DNA of 64,000 bases from Clostridium_AD sp964467165 (GTDB taxonomy: Bacteria > Bacillota > Clostridia > Clostridiales > Clostridiaceae): assembly GCA_964467165.1 (NCBI GenBank), contig CAYXOL010000001.1, forward strand, positions 1 through 64,000, in the 5' to 3' direction. The notes beneath the pieces are model-generated. The model made no database searches. It was not told the DNA's origin and saw only the letters and a list, made by a program, of their open reading frames with translations. Positions within the stretch are counted from its first letter, which is position 1. Each line of letters begins with the position of its first letter. The position numbers were made by a program, and so were the translations under genes. Shown one piece after another: positions 9,147 to 17,238 of the stretch.

Positions 9147-10918
9147 ACTAATTCCTCCTCTGAAAGCTGTGAAGATACAATCTCATGATATATCTTACAA
9201 TCACTTAAAAGTTCTTTGTGTGTTCCCATGCCTACAATTCGACCCTCTTCTAAAACAATGATTCTATCGGCTTCCTTAACTGTGGCAACTCTTTGAGCAA
9301 TAATAATTACAGTAGATTTTATTGTTTCCTCCTTAAGTGCTGCACGGAGTCTTGCATCTGTTTTAAAATCAAGTGCAGAAAAACTATCATCAAATATATA
9401 TATTTCAGGTTTTCTAACTAATGCCCTTGCTATAGATAGACGTTGTTTTTGTCCACCAGAAACATTTGTTCCTCCTTGAGAAATAATATGTTCATAGCCT
9501 TCTTTCATTTCATTAACAAAATCTGTAGCTTGTGCTACAGTGACTGCATGTTGGATTTCTTCAAAAGTAGCCTCGTCTTTGCCATATTTAATATTATCAG
9601 CAATTGTTCCAGAAAAAAGAACTGTATTTTGAGGAACAAACCCAATCTTTAAGCGAAGAGCTTCTTGACTCATTTCGCGTACATCTACCCCATCTACCAA
9701 AATTGAGCCTTCAACCGCATCATAAAAACGAGGTATCATGTTTATCAATGTAGATTTACCAGAACCTGTCCCCCCAATGATAGCTGTTGTTTCTCCAGGA
9801 CTCGCACTAAAACTTATGTTGCTAATAGCGGGTTGTTCTGCACCAGGGTAACTAAATGTTACGTCCTTAAATTCAACATATCCACTTTTGGAATTAGCTT
9901 GCAAAGAGGTCTTAGGATCGACGATTTCAGGTTGCATATCTAACACTTCATTTATTCTTATGGCAGAAGCTTGAGCTCTTGGTATCATTATAAATACCAT
10001 GGCAAGCATTAAGAACCCAAACAAGATTTGCATTCCATATTGTATAAATGCTATTAAGGAACCAACTTGCATGCTGCCTGCATCTATTCTTTTAGCTCCA
10101 AACCAAATAATAGCAACAGTTGTAATATTCATAAGTAACATCATTACTGGAAGTAAAAACGCCATAATTCTATTAACTTTTATGGCATTGTTCATAAGAT
10201 CCACGTTGGCATCATCAAATCTAACTTTTTCAGTATCTATACGGTTGAATGCACGTACAACCCTGATACCAGTAAGCGATTCACGTAGTACAAGATTCAA
10301 TTTATCTATTTTCACTTGCATTAATTTGAATAATGGCATTGCGAATTTCAGGGCTATTCCAATGATAATTCCAAGCAGTGGTATTACAACTGCAAATATC
10401 CAGGTTAACGCCGTATCCTCTCTGAGAGCCATAACAATTCCACCTATTGCAGTTAATGGTGCAAAAAGCATGATAGAAAAAATCATTACAGTTGCTGTTT
10501 GAATCTGAGTAACATCATTTGTAGTCCTTGTTATAAGTGTGGCAGTACCAACTTTATCAAATTCATGTAGAGAAAATCCTTCAACTTTAGCAAACAATTT
10601 ATTACGAATGATTCTACCAAGGCCCACAGCAGTTCTTGAAGATAGGAATGCAGCTAAAACTGAACATATAACCCCACCTGCAGAAAATAGCAGCATTAGT
10701 CCACCTATTCTAATAATATAATCTACCCCTTTATAAGATCCTGTAAATCCTAAAAATGAAATAGTTTGAACTACATCTTTTTGTACTATGCCTTTGTCTA
10801 TTATATCAGCCATTAGTGTTGGTAAATATAGATTTGCAAGCACTTGTGTGAAAATCAATACAACTATTATCATTATTTGGAATGTGTATTGTTTTAGAAA
10901 CCTAAACAATTTAATCAT
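9143..10918 (-). CDS. Heterodimeric ABC exporter subunit, degenerate-site half
   Basis: Half-transporter of about 591 residues with six membrane segments and an ATPase domain: Walker A GGTGSGKST and a canonical VSGGQKQR signature. Walker B ends FDDSFSALD (Asp in place of catalytic Glu), and the H-loop reads IIAQR (Gln in place of His). These are the standard marks of the non-hydrolysing site of heterodimeric exporters. The start is set to the ATG at 10918 because GGAG lies about 10 nt upstream; a TTG at 10933 would include that site. It is first in a two-gene operon, downstream of a broken regulator gene. Confidence 0.92.
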   Translation of the reverse strand: MIKLFRFLKQYTFQIMIIVVLIFTQVLANLYLPTLMADIIDKGIVQKDVVQTISFLGFTGSYKGVDYIIRIGGLMLLFSAGGVICSVLAAFLSSRTAVGLGRIIRNKLFAKVEGFSLHEFDKVGTATLITRTTNDVTQIQTATVMIFSIMLFAPLTAIGGIVMALREDTALTWIFAVVIPLLGIIIGIALKFAMPLFKLMQVKIDKLNLVLRESLTGIRVVRAFNRIDTEKVRFDDANVDLMNNAIKVNRIMAFLLPVMMLLMNITTVAIIWFGAKRIDAGSMQVGSLIAFIQYGMQILFGFLMLAMVFIMIPRAQASAIRINEVLDMQPEIVDPKTSLQANSKSGYVEFKDVTFSYPGAEQPAISNISFSASPGETTAIIGGTGSGKSTLINMIPRFYDAVEGSILVDGVDVREMSQEALRLKIGFVPQNTVLFSGTIADNIKYGKDEATFEEIQHAVTVAQATDFVNEMKEGYEHIISQGGTNVSGGQKQRLSIARALVRKPEIYIFDDSFSALDFKTDARLRAALKEETIKSTVIIIAQRVATVKEADRIIVLEEGRIVGMGTHKELLSDCKIYHEIVSSQLSEEELV

Positions 10919-10942
10919 TAATATCATCTCCAATCTTTGTTG

Positions 10943-11214
10943 TTATTTTTGTTGGTCGCTTAAAAGTTTTTTAAGCGTACTTAATCCATCAAAAATTTTA
11001 TGTATATCCCTTAGCTTCATTTATTTATAATGTTTCATGCATATCTTTATTATTTAGTGATATGCTAATATAAACTATTATTTTGTCTTTTTCATTTCTC
11101 TCTCGTAGCACCATTTCCTGTTTGTTCAAGTAATTTGTGCCTAATATAATTAAGTAGTTGCATAACATCTTGGAAACGTGTTGCAACGTCTAAACTATCA
11201 TTTAATATTATCAC
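10943..11214 (-). pseudogene. Remnant of a MarR-like regulator gene
   Basis: Two reading fragments remain. An N-terminal piece (11092-11214, GTG start after AAGGTGG) encodes 40 residues beginning VIILNDSLDVATRFQDVM and containing LLNYIRHKLLEQTG, like the first helix of MarR proteins. A C-terminal piece (10943-11020) encodes MKLRDIHKIFDGLSTLKKLL, like the last dimerisation helix. The winged-helix centre is missing: the 71 nt between them are AT-rich with stops. Assignment rests on recalled similarity to MarR regulators next to such exporters. It lies between an intact promoter/operator region and the exporter genes it presumably once controlled. Confidence 0.6.
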
Positions 11215-11234
11215 TTGTTCACCACCTTAAAATG

Positions 11235-11284
11235 TATTTCGCAAGCGTATATTTCGTCTTCGTATATTTCGCTTACGAAGTATA
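11235..11284. promoter_or_regulatory. Three tandem 15-bp operator-like repeats
   Basis: Copies begin at 11235, 11250 and 11265 with TATTTCG followed by a CGTA or CGAA half, each an imperfect dyad (for example TTCGCTTACGAA). The exact 15-bp spacing puts the sites on different faces of the helix. They lie just downstream of, and touching, the -10 box of the promoter at 11284-11312, where a repressor would block transcription. Confidence 0.65.
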
Positions 11285-11312
11285 TTATATTCCTACAAAA
11301 TTTTTATGTCAA
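11284..11312 (-). promoter_or_regulatory. Consensus sigma-A promoter of the exporter locus
   Basis: On the minus strand, TTGACA (11307-11312) and TATAAT (11284-11289) are separated by exactly 17 nt, a perfect match to the consensus. It would read through the MarR-like remnant into the ABC exporter pair. The adjacent operator-like repeats suggest it was built to be repressed. Confidence 0.85.
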
Positions 11313-11316
11313 TAGA

Positions 11317-11356
11317 AATTCAAAAAATAAAACACAGACATTTCTGTCTGTGTTTT
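11317..11356 (-). terminator. Intrinsic terminator of the nucleoside-importer operon
   Basis: A perfect 12-bp stem (AAAACACAGACA with TGTCTGTGTTTT) has a 4-nt loop, followed on the minus strand by ATTTTTTG. It closes the operon ending at 11370 and lies just upstream of the exporter promoter. Confidence 0.88.
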
Positions 11357-11369
11357 TAGACTATACTTA

Positions 11370-12305
11370 TTATCTTTCTTCTCTAAAATATGGCGTTCCC
11401 AGATTCTTAGGTGGAGCATTTCTTTTAGATTTTTTCATAGATACCATTACGAGAATTGCAATAGTAACTAAATATGGAAGCATATCTACTAGGTATTGAG
11501 AAACATGAATTCCAGCGCCTTGAAGCCTAAATCCTATTATATCAAGCCCACCAAATAAAACTGCTCCAAGAATTGCTTTATATGGATTCCATGCAGCAAA
11601 TATAACAAGTGCTATAGCAATCCATCCACGTCCTGCTACAACATTTTCCTGCCAGCTAGGTATGTAAACAAGTGAAAGATAAGCCCCTCCAAGTCCACAT
11701 AATGCTCCACCAATTAAAATATGAACATACTTATAAAGTGTAATATTTATACTCGCTGCATCAGCACAGCTTGGGTTTTCTCCAATAGATCTTAGATTTA
11801 ATCCTTTGCTAGTTTTATATAAATATACTCCAATAACCACTGCTAAAATAAAGCCAAGATAAACAAAAGCGTCCTGTCTGAAAAATATTGGTCCAATAAC
11901 TGGAATATCACCTAATATTGGAATTGAATAGGGTTTAAAAAAGCTTTTTATAGCCTCTGGTGCTGTTTGTCCCACTAGTGTATTTCCTACTAAGGTTGAA
12001 AAACCACTTCCAAAAGTAGCCAGGGCAAGGCCAGTAACAACTTGATTTGCTCTTAATGATATTGTTAAAAAAGCAAATATTAAGCCAGCGAATGCTCCAG
12101 CAGCCATTGCACCAAGAAGTGCCGCAGCCACATTACCTGTTTTTAACCCAACCCAAAATCCCATTACTGCGCCCATGAGCATCATTCCCTCTACACCAAG
12201 ATTAAGGTTACCAGCTCTTTCTATTAATATTTCACCAAGAGTTGCAAAAAGGAGAGGAGTGCCTGCAACTATTGCTGCAGCTAAAAATGCCATTACTTCA
12301 TTCAT
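11370..12305 (-). CDS. Nucleoside ABC importer permease (BMP-type, NupC/YufQ-like)
   Basis: Permease of 311 residues from the family that works with BMP-type receptors. Visible signatures include the N-terminal GTPLLFATLGEILIERAGNLNLGVEGMM stretch (here spanning about residues 16-43) and the loop GLNLRSIGENPSCADAASIN, which likely docks the ATPase. It is last of four genes and overlaps the preceding permease by 4 nt. Purine nucleosides are the probable substrate class, from the guanine riboswitch in front of the operon. Confidence 0.9.
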   Translation of the reverse strand: MNEVMAFLAAAIVAGTPLLFATLGEILIERAGNLNLGVEGMMLMGAVMGFWVGLKTGNVAAALLGAMAAGAFAGLIFAFLTISLRANQVVTGLALATFGSGFSTLVGNTLVGQTAPEAIKSFFKPYSIPILGDIPVIGPIFFRQDAFVYLGFILAVVIGVYLYKTSKGLNLRSIGENPSCADAASINITLYKYVHILIGGALCGLGGAYLSLVYIPSWQENVVAGRGWIAIALVIFAAWNPYKAILGAVLFGGLDIIGFRLQGAGIHVSQYLVDMLPYLVTIAILVMVSMKKSKRNAPPKNLGTPYFREER

Positions 12306-13360
12306 TTTGCATCACCTACTTTTTTATCAATTTTAAACCTTAGAAAAAATTCGCTGCCGAGTACAAAAAACAATATCATAGATTGTAATATAAGTGCTGC
12401 TGCACCAGGTATTCCATAGGAAGTTTGGATATACGATCCTCCCTGCTGAAGGGCTGCAAATAATATTGATACAACCATAATAACAGGGGCATTTAAGTAC
12501 CCAAGCCAGGCAACAATTATAGCTGTATACCCAACTCCTCCACCGATATTATCAGCAAGGGTATTGCTTATACCTGAAGCTTGAATCATCCCAACTAGTC
12601 CACATAAACCACCACTTAATAGTATGGATATAATTATTGTGCTTTTTATATTAACACCAGAATAAAGGGCTGTGTTTTCACTTTCTCCAAGTACCGAAAT
12701 TTCATAACCCTTTTTAGTATAATTCATGAAAACATATATAAAAAAGACTAAAACTATTGCAATTATCCAGCCAATATGTACCTGAAATATCTCTGGTAAT
12801 GTTGCATTTTCACTAAAATTAGCTATCTTCGCAAATCCCATTGCATTAGGATCTTTTAATGGTCCATGTTGGAGATATACTATCCATTTTAAAGCAATGT
12901 AATTCATCATCAAAGTAACAATGGTTTCATTGGTACCCCATTTTGCTTTGAAAACTGCAGGAATTAGGGCCCATATACTTCCGCCAATTATACCTGCTAC
13001 CATCATTATTAATAATAAAATTGGTCTTGGTAGACCTCCAAATTTAAGTGCAAAAACAGAAGCTGCAAAAGCTCCCATAATAATTTGCCCTTCAGCACCT
13101 ATATTCCAAAAATGCATTTTAAAGGCTACGGCAATACCTAGGCCCGCGATGCAAAGGGGAATAGCTAGTTTAATAGTTTCTCTAATTGAATACGGGGAAC
13201 CAAACGAACCTTTTAGCATTGAGGCATAAACATCTACTGGATTTTTATTCATCAGCATAATAACTATACTAAATACCAAAAGTGCAAATATTACTGAAAC
13301 AATTCGAATGGCTACACTTTTCCCGTTGCTTATTTCATCTCTTTTTACAAACCTTAGCAT
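12302..13360 (-). CDS. Nucleoside ABC importer permease (BMP-type, NupB/YufP-like)
   Basis: Permease of 352 residues with an N-terminal anchor, then many membrane spans. The motif FKMHFWNIGAEGQIIMGAFA and the loop GYEISVLGESENTALYSGVN are typical of the larger permease of this transporter class. It is coupled to the next gene by an ATGA overlap and lies 11 nt after the ATPase gene. It forms the channel with the product of 11370-12305. Confidence 0.9.
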   Translation of the reverse strand: MLRFVKRDEISNGKSVAIRIVSVIFALLVFSIVIMLMNKNPVDVYASMLKGSFGSPYSIRETIKLAIPLCIAGLGIAVAFKMHFWNIGAEGQIIMGAFAASVFALKFGGLPRPILLLIMMVAGIIGGSIWALIPAVFKAKWGTNETIVTLMMNYIALKWIVYLQHGPLKDPNAMGFAKIANFSENATLPEIFQVHIGWIIAIVLVFFIYVFMNYTKKGYEISVLGESENTALYSGVNIKSTIIISILLSGGLCGLVGMIQASGISNTLADNIGGGVGYTAIIVAWLGYLNAPVIMVVSILFAALQQGGSYIQTSYGIPGAAALILQSMILFFVLGSEFFLRFKIDKKVGDAK

Positions 13361-13371
13361 CTTTTAGCCCC

Positions 13372-14892
13372 CTATGCGCCCTGCAACTTATTTTTATGCC
13401 CTGTCATCATAAGTCCAATTTCCTCTTTTGTAACTTCATTACTTTGAACAATTCCAGTAATTTCGCCACCACAAACCACCATTATCCTATCACTAAGCTG
13501 AATTAAAACATCTAAATCCTCTGAAATAAAGACTATACCGACGCCCTTAGCCTTTTGCTGGTTTATTAAGTCATATATGGTATAGCAAGTATTTATATCT
13601 AGTCCTCTTACTGGATAGGCCATTATAAGTAATTTTGGATTTGAAGCCAGTTCTCTACCTAGTAATATCTTTTGAATGTTACCACCTGATAAGTTTTTAA
13701 TAGGGAAATGAATTCCTGGAGTTTTTACTTCAAACTTTACAATGATATCCTTTGCCATCTCTATGGCAGGTTTTTTATCAATAAAAAATCCCTTTTGCGA
13801 ATGATATTTCTTAAGCATTAAATTATCTACCATATCCATTGATCCAACAAGACCCATACCCAGTCTATCTTCAGGGATAAAGCTCATGCTAATACCCTTG
13901 CGAATTATTTCTCTTGTGTTTTTACCTACAAGATTTTCACCTTCAAAGATTATTTCTCCCTCTCTTATTGGCTGCATTCCTACAAGTGCTTCACATAATT
14001 CTTTCTGACCACTGTTAACAATCCCTGCAATTCCAAGTATTTCTCCAGCTTTTATATTAAAAGTCATTCCTTTTAAACGTTCTATTCCCTCGCCATCAAA
14101 TACTTTAAGATTCTTAATTTCTAAAACATTTTCTGTGCTTTCATATTCAACTTTTTTAATAGATAAATCTACATGATGACCAACCATAAGCTCTGCGAGT
14201 TTTGCAGGATTAGTATCTTTTCTGTCCAAAGTAGCAATGGTTTCACCCTTTCTTAAAACAGTTATTTTATCAGATAATTCCATAACTTCGTCCATTTTAT
14301 GGCTTATGAATATTATTGCACAACCCTGTTCCTTCATTTTATTCATTATTTTAAACAACTTCTTTGTTTCTTGAGGAGTAAATACTGTAGTAGGCTCATC
14401 TAAAACAAATATATTTGCACCTCTGTATACAACCTTAAGGATTTCAAGTATTTGTTTTTCTCCAACTGTCATATCATATACTCTTTTATTTAAATCAACC
14501 TCAAGACCATATTTATTAGATAATTCTGTAATATCCTTTATAGCCTTTTTCTTATTTATAAAAAAACCGGTCTTTTGACCAAGCATGATATTTTCTAAGC
14601 TAGTCATTACATCTACCAGCTTAAAGTGTTGATGAATCATTCCAATTTTTGCTTTTATAGCATCTTTTGGTGCAGAAAACTTTACTTCTTTTCCACTAAT
14701 AAAAATAGAACCTCTGTCAGGAATATAAATTCCTGACAGAATGTTCATTAGTGTACTTTTTCCTGCTCCATTTTCTCCTAGCAATGAATGGATTTCACCA
14801 CCATTTATTTCTAAATTAATATTATGATTAGCAACTACCTTACCAAAAACTTTAGTTATTCCCTTCATTGATATATGCGGAACAGTACTCAT
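13372..14892 (-). CDS. Nucleoside ABC importer duplicated ATPase (NupA/YufO-like)
   Basis: This 506-residue protein has two ATP-binding domains in tandem, as in sugar and nucleoside importers. The first has Walker A GENGAGKST, the signature MTVGEKQ and Walker B IFVLDEP. The second has a degenerate P-loop (GIVNSGQKE), the signature LSGGNIQK and a degenerate Walker B (LLIMAYPVRG), so only one site is likely fully catalytic. It lies 19 nt after the receptor gene and energises the two permeases. Confidence 0.92.
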   Translation of the reverse strand: MSTVPHISMKGITKVFGKVVANHNINLEINGGEIHSLLGENGAGKSTLMNILSGIYIPDRGSIFISGKEVKFSAPKDAIKAKIGMIHQHFKLVDVMTSLENIMLGQKTGFFINKKKAIKDITELSNKYGLEVDLNKRVYDMTVGEKQILEILKVVYRGANIFVLDEPTTVFTPQETKKLFKIMNKMKEQGCAIIFISHKMDEVMELSDKITVLRKGETIATLDRKDTNPAKLAELMVGHHVDLSIKKVEYESTENVLEIKNLKVFDGEGIERLKGMTFNIKAGEILGIAGIVNSGQKELCEALVGMQPIREGEIIFEGENLVGKNTREIIRKGISMSFIPEDRLGMGLVGSMDMVDNLMLKKYHSQKGFFIDKKPAIEMAKDIIVKFEVKTPGIHFPIKNLSGGNIQKILLGRELASNPKLLIMAYPVRGLDINTCYTIYDLINQQKAKGVGIVFISEDLDVLIQLSDRIMVVCGGEITGIVQSNEVTKEEIGLMMTGHKNKLQGA

Positions 14893-14911
14893 AATATCAC
14901 CCTTTTCTAAT

Positions 14912-16030
14912 TTACTTTACCTTGCCTTCTACGCCTTTAACAAACCAATCAAAACTAAGCATATCTTTATCTGTCATAACTTCGCCCTCTTTAACTTTTA
15001 AAACTCCTGTATTATCATATATAGGTCCTACAAATACTTTGTTTTTTCCTGAAATTATATCAGCTTTAGCTGTATCTACTGCTGCTTGTGCACCATCTGG
15101 AGCATTTTTTGTTAAAGGAGCTAAGTAGATTATACTTTTAGCGTTATCTGCGTCCATAGCACCCCAATAACTTTCTGATTTCCAAGTTCCAGCAATAATT
15201 TTGTTTACTTGATCTACATAGTAAGGTCCCCAATTCCAAATGGGAGCAGTCATGTAAGCATTTGGCGCAGCCTTGCTCATATCTGAATTATAACCTATAG
15301 ACCAAACGCCCTTTTCTTCTGCTGCTATTTGTGGTCCAGTTGTATCTTGGTGCTGAGCAATAACGTCAACGCCTCCATCTAAAAGTGCTTTTGCTGCTTC
15401 TTTTTCCTTTGCAGGATCATACCAAGTATTGGTCCATGTAACTTTTACAACTGCAGACTTATTAACGGATTGAACTCCAAGTGCAAATGCATTTATCCCT
15501 CTAACACATTCAGGAATGTTCATAGCTGCAACATATCCAATTTTATTTGTCTTAGTTCTCATTCCTGCAACAATACCTGAAAGGTATCTAACTTGATAAT
15601 CTCTACCAAAATAATTTGACATATTAGTATCTTGTGTATATCCTGAACAATGTAGGTACTTTATATCTGGATGTTTTTTTGCTGATTTTGCCATACCATC
15701 CATAAAGCCAAAACTTGTACCGAAAATAACTGTAACGCCATTGTTAATCATTTCCTCGCAAGCCTTGTCAACTTCGGCTGTATCTTCTTTTACACTTTCC
15801 TTAAATACTGTCTTGTCAATTTTATCGCCAAGTTCTTTTTCAAGATACAATCTTCCTTGGTCATGAGCAAAAGTATATCCACCATCACCAATAGGTCCTA
15901 CATAAAGAAAACCTACCTTTAATTTTTTACTGGCATCAGGAGTAACTGTATCACTTTTACTTGAACAGCCTGTTAAAATCCCTCCTAAAACTAGTATAAG
16001 TGAAAGCATTAAACCAATAATTTTTTTCAT
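14912..16030 (-). CDS. BMP-family nucleoside-binding lipoprotein
   Basis: Receptor of 372 residues. The signal sequence ends in lipobox LTGC, followed by a Ser/Lys linker and the BMP domain (KVGFLYVGPIGDGGYTFAHD, VIFGTSFGFMD, KIGYVAAMNIPE). It binds the ligand outside the membrane for the two permeases. The ATG at 16030 follows an AGGGGGAT site. It is first in the operon and controlled by the purine riboswitch 180 nt upstream. Family members bind purine nucleosides or related purines; the exact ligand is not shown. Confidence 0.9.
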   Translation of the reverse strand: MKKIIGLMLSLILVLGGILTGCSSKSDTVTPDASKKLKVGFLYVGPIGDGGYTFAHDQGRLYLEKELGDKIDKTVFKESVKEDTAEVDKACEEMINNGVTVIFGTSFGFMDGMAKSAKKHPDIKYLHCSGYTQDTNMSNYFGRDYQVRYLSGIVAGMRTKTNKIGYVAAMNIPECVRGINAFALGVQSVNKSAVVKVTWTNTWYDPAKEKEAAKALLDGGVDVIAQHQDTTGPQIAAEEKGVWSIGYNSDMSKAAPNAYMTAPIWNWGPYYVDQVNKIIAGTWKSESYWGAMDADNAKSIIYLAPLTKNAPDGAQAAVDTAKADIISGKNKVFVGPIYDNTGVLKVKEGEVMTDKDMLSFDWFVKGVEGKVK

Positions 16031-16098
16031 AAAACGATCCCCCTATTTTTATAAAATTTTATATAAAGACATAACGTCTATAATATACATGATTTAAA

Positions 16099-16147
16099 CA
16101 AAAAAATATAAACCCCCCAATTTAAATTTAAAAATGGAAAGTTTATA
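16099..16147 (-). terminator. Riboswitch-linked terminator before the BMP gene
   Basis: On the minus strand TATAAACTTTCC pairs with GGGGGGTTTATA (several G-U pairs), followed directly by a run of T. It sits between the purine riboswitch aptamer and the start at 16030 and is the expected expression platform: ligand binding would favour this terminator. Confidence 0.75.
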
Positions 16148-16210
16148 TAAAAACCTATTAAAATATAGAATTATCTTGTATAATAATCCTGTAACTTTAA
16201 ATTTTATATT

Positions 16211-16285
16211 CAACTACCCATAGTCAGGCTATTTTTGGCAACCTGGTAGAAACATTTAGACCATATTACTAAACATATATAGGTT
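16211..16285 (-). ncRNA. Purine riboswitch aptamer (guanine class)
   Basis: The minus strand shows all conserved parts of the aptamer. P1 is CCTATA with TATGGG, P2 is GTTTAG with CTAAAT around the AATATGG loop, the junction is TTTCTACC, and P3 is CAGGTT with AGCCTG around a GCCAAAAAT loop. The 3' junction reads GACTATG. The C at the specificity position (equivalent to C74) predicts guanine or hypoxanthine rather than adenine. The aptamer precedes a terminator and the BMP nucleoside importer, so it probably shuts off purine uptake when guanine is plentiful. The rest of the 16031-16487 spacer shows no convincing gene. Confidence 0.92.
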
Positions 16286-16487
16286 TATAAAATTATTATA
16301 ATTTTTTCAATATTGCAAAAATTTTGTATGTAATATTATATTACAGTATAAATGATAAAATGTATATAGTTTTCAATAAAATTTTGCAACTTTAATCAAA
16401 TTTGCTCTCATTTTATTCTTCAATTCTTCCTGTAAATCATCTAAAGTATGCTCCATTCTGGTGCAACATCTCCTAAAGATTCCTCAC

Positions 16488-17120
16488 CTACATGTTCCAA
16501 GGTGATTTTATTTCTTTTAGCACTTCATCTGCTCCTATTTCTTTAATTCTTTTAATATAGTATTCCACATCTATAGAATCCATTATCTCTTTTCTTTTAA
16601 AACTTGATTTTATATTTAAAAGAAGGTCTTTTCTAAAATCACCTAATACATCTACCAATATACTGTAGCTATCATCAAATTGAAGTTCTAATTTCTTTCT
16701 TAATATTTTACTATAAAAGGGACATTTACCATTAGTTGACACTGTTATTGTTAAATTTCCTCTTTTAACTTTTGCAGGAACAATAAATTTACTACTTTCT
16801 AAATCATCTACTACATTTACTAAAATATCCTTTTGCGCGCAATCCATAGATATTTGAAAATTAATCTCTCTATTATTAGTAGCTGCAATAACTATAAAAG
16901 CATCTTTAATATATTCACTTTTGTATTTATCCCCAATATACATAATGCTTTTATTTTCAACTAATAGATTTATGTTTTCATTAATTTCCTTTGAAACTAA
17001 GTTTACTTTACCTCCATATTCCATAAGCTCATTAATTTTCCTAAATGCAACATTACCTCCACCAACAACTAAACAATTTTTATCTTTTATATTAATCATC
17101 ATTGGATAATATTTAGTCAT
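16488..17120 (-). CDS. Precorrin-2 dehydrogenase (SirC/Met8-like)
   Basis: Protein of about 210 residues with an N-terminal Rossmann motif (CLVVGGGNVAFRKI) and the family block FIVPAKVKRGNLTITVSTNGKCPF near residue 110-135. It should oxidise precorrin-2 to sirohydrochlorin with NAD+, feeding CbiX or siroheme synthesis. The start is set at the ATG at 17120 (MTKYYPMMINIKDK), preceded by GGGGG; an upstream in-frame extension to 17180 would overlap the intergenic hairpin and looks non-coding. It lies 118 nt after hemB and is the last gene of the cobalamin run. Confidence 0.88.
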   Translation of the reverse strand: MTKYYPMMINIKDKNCLVVGGGNVAFRKINELMEYGGKVNLVSKEINENINLLVENKSIMYIGDKYKSEYIKDAFIVIAATNNREINFQISMDCAQKDILVNVVDDLESSKFIVPAKVKRGNLTITVSTNGKCPFYSKILRKKLELQFDDSYSILVDVLGDFRKDLLLNIKSSFKRKEIMDSIDVEYYIKRIKEIGADEVLKEIKSPWNM

Positions 17121-17174
17121 ATCCTTATTCCCCCAAAGAAATGTATTTGCTTTAGCTATGCACAATATTTTAAA

Positions 17175-17209
17175 GCTCACTAGTCAGTGGTCTATTTTCA
17201 CTAGTGAGC
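17175..17209 (-). promoter_or_regulatory. Hairpin between hemB and sirC
   Basis: A perfect 10-bp inverted repeat (GCTCACTAGT and ACTAGTGAGC) is flanked by further complementary CAATAT and ATATTG. No U-run follows on the minus strand, so it may be an RNA processing or stability element separating sirC from the upstream genes. Confidence 0.5.
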
Positions 17210-17238
17210 ATATTGTCTTACTATATTTGTTTTTTTAA

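Noticed and set aside
9999..10502. 167-codon plus-strand ORF inside the ABC exporter gene
   Set aside because: It mirrors the membrane-domain coding sequence of the exporter and has no supporting signals.
11235..11284. Short tandem repeats considered as a CRISPR-like array
   Set aside because: Three 15-bp units without unique spacers; position at a promoter fits operators.
16380..16487. 27-codon minus-strand ORF (MEHTLDDLQEELKNKM...) after the sirC-like gene
   Set aside because: Plausible composition but no ribosome-binding site at a usable distance and too short to judge.
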